From positions 1-64,000 of the forward strand of contig MEGH01000022.1 in the NCBI GenBank assembly GCA_001725415.1: a DNA stretch of 64,000 nucleotides, read 5' to 3'. The position numbers and the translations under genes are program-made. Shown here in pieces: positions 61,561 to 64,000 of this stretch. The DNA comes from Pseudonocardia sp. SCN 73-27 (GTDB lineage Bacteria > Actinomycetota > Actinomycetes > Mycobacteriales > Pseudonocardiaceae). Numbering within the stretch: the first letter of the stretch is position 1; each line of letters opens with the position of its first letter. The notes below the pieces were generated by a model. The model was given only the letters and a program-made list of their open reading frames with translations. It had not been told where the DNA came from and ran no database searches.

Positions 61561-62749
61561 CCGCGGGGGACCGCGGTTCGTCGCCGATCCGCCAGATCGC
61601 GCCCGCCTGCAGCAGGCCTCCGGCGACGAGGACGGCGATCGCCGCCCGGTAGCCGTCGGTGACGTCGATCAGCAGGCCCATGAGCAGCGGGGCGAGGCCC
61701 GCGGCGACGTAGCCCACACCGAGGGCCAGCCCGCTCACCGCGGCGCTGGCGTGCCCGTCGGGGGTGCGCCAGGCGATGACGGCCAGGCCCAGCGGGAACC
61801 CGGCGCCCATCCCGACGCCCATCAGCACCGCCCAGGCCCACGGCCCCACCCCGGGCGGCTGCGGCAGCAGCATCGCGCCCAACGTGCCCGCGATGCCGCA
61901 GGTGACCGTCGCCGTGGCCCAGAACCGCCATCGACGGTGCCGTTCGGCCAGTGCCGGCACCAGCAGTGCGGCGGGAATCTGGGTGATGCTCCACGCCGCG
62001 AGCAGGATCCCGGCCCGCTGTGGGGTCCAGCTCTGGCTCTCGTAGTAGGGCGCCAGCCAGGTGATCCAGCCGTAGAACATCGTCGACGTGCCTGCCTGGT
62101 AGCAGGCGCAGCGCCGGGCGAACGGGTCCCGCCACGGTAGTGCGAGCCGCGGGGCGGCCGTCGCCGGTTCGGAGATGCGGCCGGCGATGGGCATCCAGAC
62201 GACGAAGGCCAGCACCGCCGGAACCGTCCACACCGCCATCGACCAGGACCAACCGCCGAGGCCGACGGCGAGCGGCACCGCGATGGCCGACGCGACGGTC
62301 GCGCCCACCATCATCGACACGACGTAGCCGCCGGTCACGGCCCCGGCCCGTTCGGCCAGGTGGTGCTTCACGACGCCCGTCAGCTGCACGCCGGCCAGGC
62401 CGATGCCCAGCCCGATCAGCAGGCTCGCGACGACGAGCGTCGGCAGTGTCGGCACCGCACGCAGCAGGCTGCCCACCGCGATCAGCGCGACCGACCAGCC
62501 CAGCCCGCGTTCCCGCCCGGTACGCGCGCTCACCCTCGGCCCGACGAACGACCCGAGGGCCATCATCAGGATGGCGCCCGACTGCACGAGGCCGGCCGCT
62601 CCCGCGCCGATCGCGAGGTCGTCACGGACGCTCTCGATCAGCGGCGGGTAGCCGGCCAGCGACGCCCGCAGGTTGGCCGCCACCGCGAGAACGCCCACCA
62701 GGACGACCCCCGCACCCACCCGCCTCGTTGCGGGACCGGCGTCGCTCAC
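61517..62749 (-). CDS. MFS transporter, CynX/NimT-like
   Basis: 410 aa with twelve predicted transmembrane helices. NLRASLAGYPPLIESVRDDL and GRERGLGWSVALIAVG recall the cyanate/nitroimidazole-type CynX/NimT MFS branch. Substrate not predictable. GTG 62749 overlaps the dapC stop (GTGA), so it is co-translated with dapC, an unusual partner. Confidence 0.87.
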   Translation of the reverse strand: MSDAGPATRRVGAGVVLVGVLAVAANLRASLAGYPPLIESVRDDLAIGAGAAGLVQSGAILMMALGSFVGPRVSARTGRERGLGWSVALIAVGSLLRAVPTLPTLVVASLLIGLGIGLAGVQLTGVVKHHLAERAGAVTGGYVVSMMVGATVASAIAVPLAVGLGGWSWSMAVWTVPAVLAFVVWMPIAGRISEPATAAPRLALPWRDPFARRCACYQAGTSTMFYGWITWLAPYYESQSWTPQRAGILLAAWSITQIPAALLVPALAERHRRWRFWATATVTCGIAGTLGAMLLPQPPGVGPWAWAVLMGVGMGAGFPLGLAVIAWRTPDGHASAAVSGLALGVGYVAAGLAPLLMGLLIDVTDGYRAAIAVLVAGGLLQAGAIWRIGDEPRSPAVSPTSAGPASPPGP

Positions 62750-63864
62750 CGCGTCAGGCGCTCCACGGCGGCGTCGATCCGCTCGTCGCTCGCGCTCAGC
62801 GCGACCCGGACGAACTCGTCGCCTGCCGGGCCGTAGAACTCGCCGGGCGCCACGAGGACACCCTGTTCGGCGAGGTCGTGGACGGTCGCGCGCCCCGGGC
62901 GCCCCTCGGTGGCCCACAGGTACAGGCCGGCCTCGGAGTGCTCGATGCGCATCCCCCGCGACTCCAGCGCCGCCCGCAGCCGCACGCGCCGCGCGTCGTA
63001 GATCGCGCGCTGCGCCTCGACGTGGGCGTCGTCGGCCACCGCCGCGGCCATCGCGGCCTGCACGGGGTACGGCACGATCAGGCCGGCGTGCTTGCGGATC
63101 TCGAGCAGCCGCGACACCAGCGCCCGGTCCCCGGCGACGAACGCCGCCCGGTACCCGGCAAGGTTCGACGTCTTCGACAGCGAGTGCACCGCCAGCAGAC
63201 CGGTGTGGTCGCCGTCGCACACGTCGGGATGCAGCACGGAGATCGGCGCCGGATCGGCCACCCCGGGCAGGCCCAGGTAGCACTCGTCGGACGCGACGAC
63301 TGCGCCCCGCTCCCGCGCCCACGTGACCACCTTGCGCAGATGGTCCACGGGCAGCACTCGTCCCGTCGGGTTCGACGGTGAGTTCAGCCACACCAGACCC
63401 GTGCGGCGCGGTCCGATCCCCAGCAAACCGTCGGAACGGACGAAATCGGCACCCGCGAGCCGCGCCCCGACCTCGTACGTCGGGTACGCCAGCTCCGGGA
63501 TCACGACGAGGTCGCCCGCGCCCAGGCCCAACAGCGTCGGCAGCCACGCGATCAGCTCCTTCGAGCCGATCGTGGGCAGCACAGCGGCCGGGTCGGCGCC
63601 CGTGATGCCGAACCGCCTGCTCAGTGAGCCGGCGATCGCCTCACGCAGCGACGCGGGCCCGTACGTCGTCGGGTAGCCCGGGATGTCGGCGGCAGGGCCG
63701 GTCAGCGCTGCACGCACCACGGCCGGGACCGGGTCGACCGGCGTACCGATCGACAGGTCCACGATCCCGCCGGGATGCGCCCGCGCCAGCGCCTGGTCGT
63801 CCGCGAGGGAGTCCCAGGGGAAGTCCGGCAGGCCGGCCCGGTCGACCGTCCCCGCGGAGCTCAC
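62746..63864 (-). CDS. dapC: N-succinyldiaminopimelate aminotransferase
   Basis: 372 aa fold-type I aminotransferase. Substrate and PLP motifs VWLNSPSNPTGR, ASDECY and the Schiff-base Lys in HSLSKTSNLAGYRAAF are clear. It follows fdxC as in mycobacteria (Rv1178) and completes the DapD-DapC-DapE branch present in this window. GTG 63864 overlaps the fdxC stop. Confidence 0.9.
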   Translation of the reverse strand: MSSAGTVDRAGLPDFPWDSLADDQALARAHPGGIVDLSIGTPVDPVPAVVRAALTGPAADIPGYPTTYGPASLREAIAGSLSRRFGITGADPAAVLPTIGSKELIAWLPTLLGLGAGDLVVIPELAYPTYEVGARLAGADFVRSDGLLGIGPRRTGLVWLNSPSNPTGRVLPVDHLRKVVTWARERGAVVASDECYLGLPGVADPAPISVLHPDVCDGDHTGLLAVHSLSKTSNLAGYRAAFVAGDRALVSRLLEIRKHAGLIVPYPVQAAMAAAVADDAHVEAQRAIYDARRVRLRAALESRGMRIEHSEAGLYLWATEGRPGRATVHDLAEQGVLVAPGEFYGPAGDEFVRVALSASDERIDAAVERLTR

Positions 63865-64000
63865 TCGTCGTGCGACTGGGGCGGCAGCGTGAGGGCCGGG
63901 CCCGCGTCACGCGCCACCTTGCCGACCTTCGACGCGCCACCCGGCGACCCGAGCTCGTCGAAGAACTCGGCGTTCGCCTTCTGGTAGGCGCCCCACTGCT
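63861..64000 (-). CDS. fdxC: Ferredoxin FdxC (partial, N-terminus off window)
   Basis: The last ~45 residues are visible: QWGAYQKANAEFFDELGSPG, GASKVGKVARDAG, ending QSHDE. They match the C-terminal tail of 7Fe ferredoxin FdxC, which precedes dapC in actinobacteria. The iron-sulfur cysteines lie beyond the window edge. The stop overlaps the dapC start (GTGA). Confidence 0.85.
   Translation of the reverse strand, partial: QWGAYQKANAEFFDELGSPGGASKVGKVARDAGPALTLPPQSHDE

Noticed and set aside
1..64000. tRNA, rRNA, CRISPR arrays, insertion sequences, prophage
   Set aside because: No cloverleaf-like or rRNA-like segment, no regular spacer repeats, no transposase or integrase found on either strand by eye.

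Overview
The window is GC-rich (about 73%) actinobacterial DNA. Gene content and order point to a Pseudonocardiales genome, most likely Pseudonocardia. Two blocks match conserved actinobacterial gene order as I remember it from Mycobacterium tuberculosis. Roughly 1.5-16.4 kb resembles Rv3206c-Rv3212 (moeZ, TetR, DUF3107, ferritin-like protein, rhlE, PQQ-like protein). Roughly 20.6-64 kb resembles Rv1239c down to Rv1177 (corA, sugCBA-lpqY, stress protein, DUF1003, MgtE-N/CBS, mrp, tatB, htrA, rseA, sigE, O-methyltransferase, glgC, glgM, DUF3117, tagA, DivIVA, gpgS, folP2, LOG, dapE, dapD, dapC, fdxC). I saw no rRNA, tRNA, CRISPR array, phage or insertion sequence.

Layout. 0-1.2 kb: truncated zinc-finger/membrane/coiled-coil protein. 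1.5-3.8 kb: moeZ and an alpha/beta hydrolase. 3.8-7.2 kb: copper operon (anchored accessory protein, CopA) behind a CsoR-like box. 7.3-11.9 kb: conserved TetR, then an SDR / AurF-like diiron oxygenase / alpha/beta-hydrolase operon divergent from its own TetR and a DUF4873 gene, with a doubled palindromic operator between them. 12-20.3 kb: DUF3107, ferritin-like protein, RhlE, PQQ-like protein, PD-(D/E)XK nuclease, PHP phosphatase, PH-domain protein, Nudix and MaoC. 20.6-26.8 kb: corA, Rieske/DUF5914, methyltransferase, phosphoesterase/ParB-like pair, ACC deaminase with its GntR. 27.2-32.3 kb: LpqY-SugABC trehalose-type importer. 32.7-35.9 kb: acyl-CoA dehydrogenase, CitE-type lyase, PhzF. 36-39.6 kb: MgtE-N/CBS protein, DUF1003, MarR, Mrp.

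39.7-45.0 kb is an accessory catabolic island placed between mrp and tatB: AEC transporter, FCD-type GntR, two maleate-isomerase/Asp-Glu-racemase paralogues, DUF3830 and an amidase. It is tied together by two copies of the operator GATTGTYGACAATC. This is my best candidate for an uncharacterised pathway. 45.1-49.5 kb is the envelope-stress set tatB-htrA-rseA-sigE (with an ECF-type promoter before sigE) plus an O-methyltransferase. 49.5-64 kb carries the GlgC/GlgM pair, a CGNR/zinc-ribbon pair, DNA repair (TagA), methylglucose lipopolysaccharide precursor synthesis (GpgS), two LOG proteins, the succinylase lysine branch (DapD, DapC, DapE), CHAD and MFS proteins, and the end of fdxC.

Style of regulation. 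Many genes overlap by ATGA or GTGA. Many others have a TANNNT box 6-8 nt before the start codon, as in leaderless actinobacterial transcripts. Several convergent gene pairs end in long perfect or near-perfect hairpins. Start positions were chosen from Shine-Dalgarno spacing, leaderless boxes and overlaps, and are predictions.
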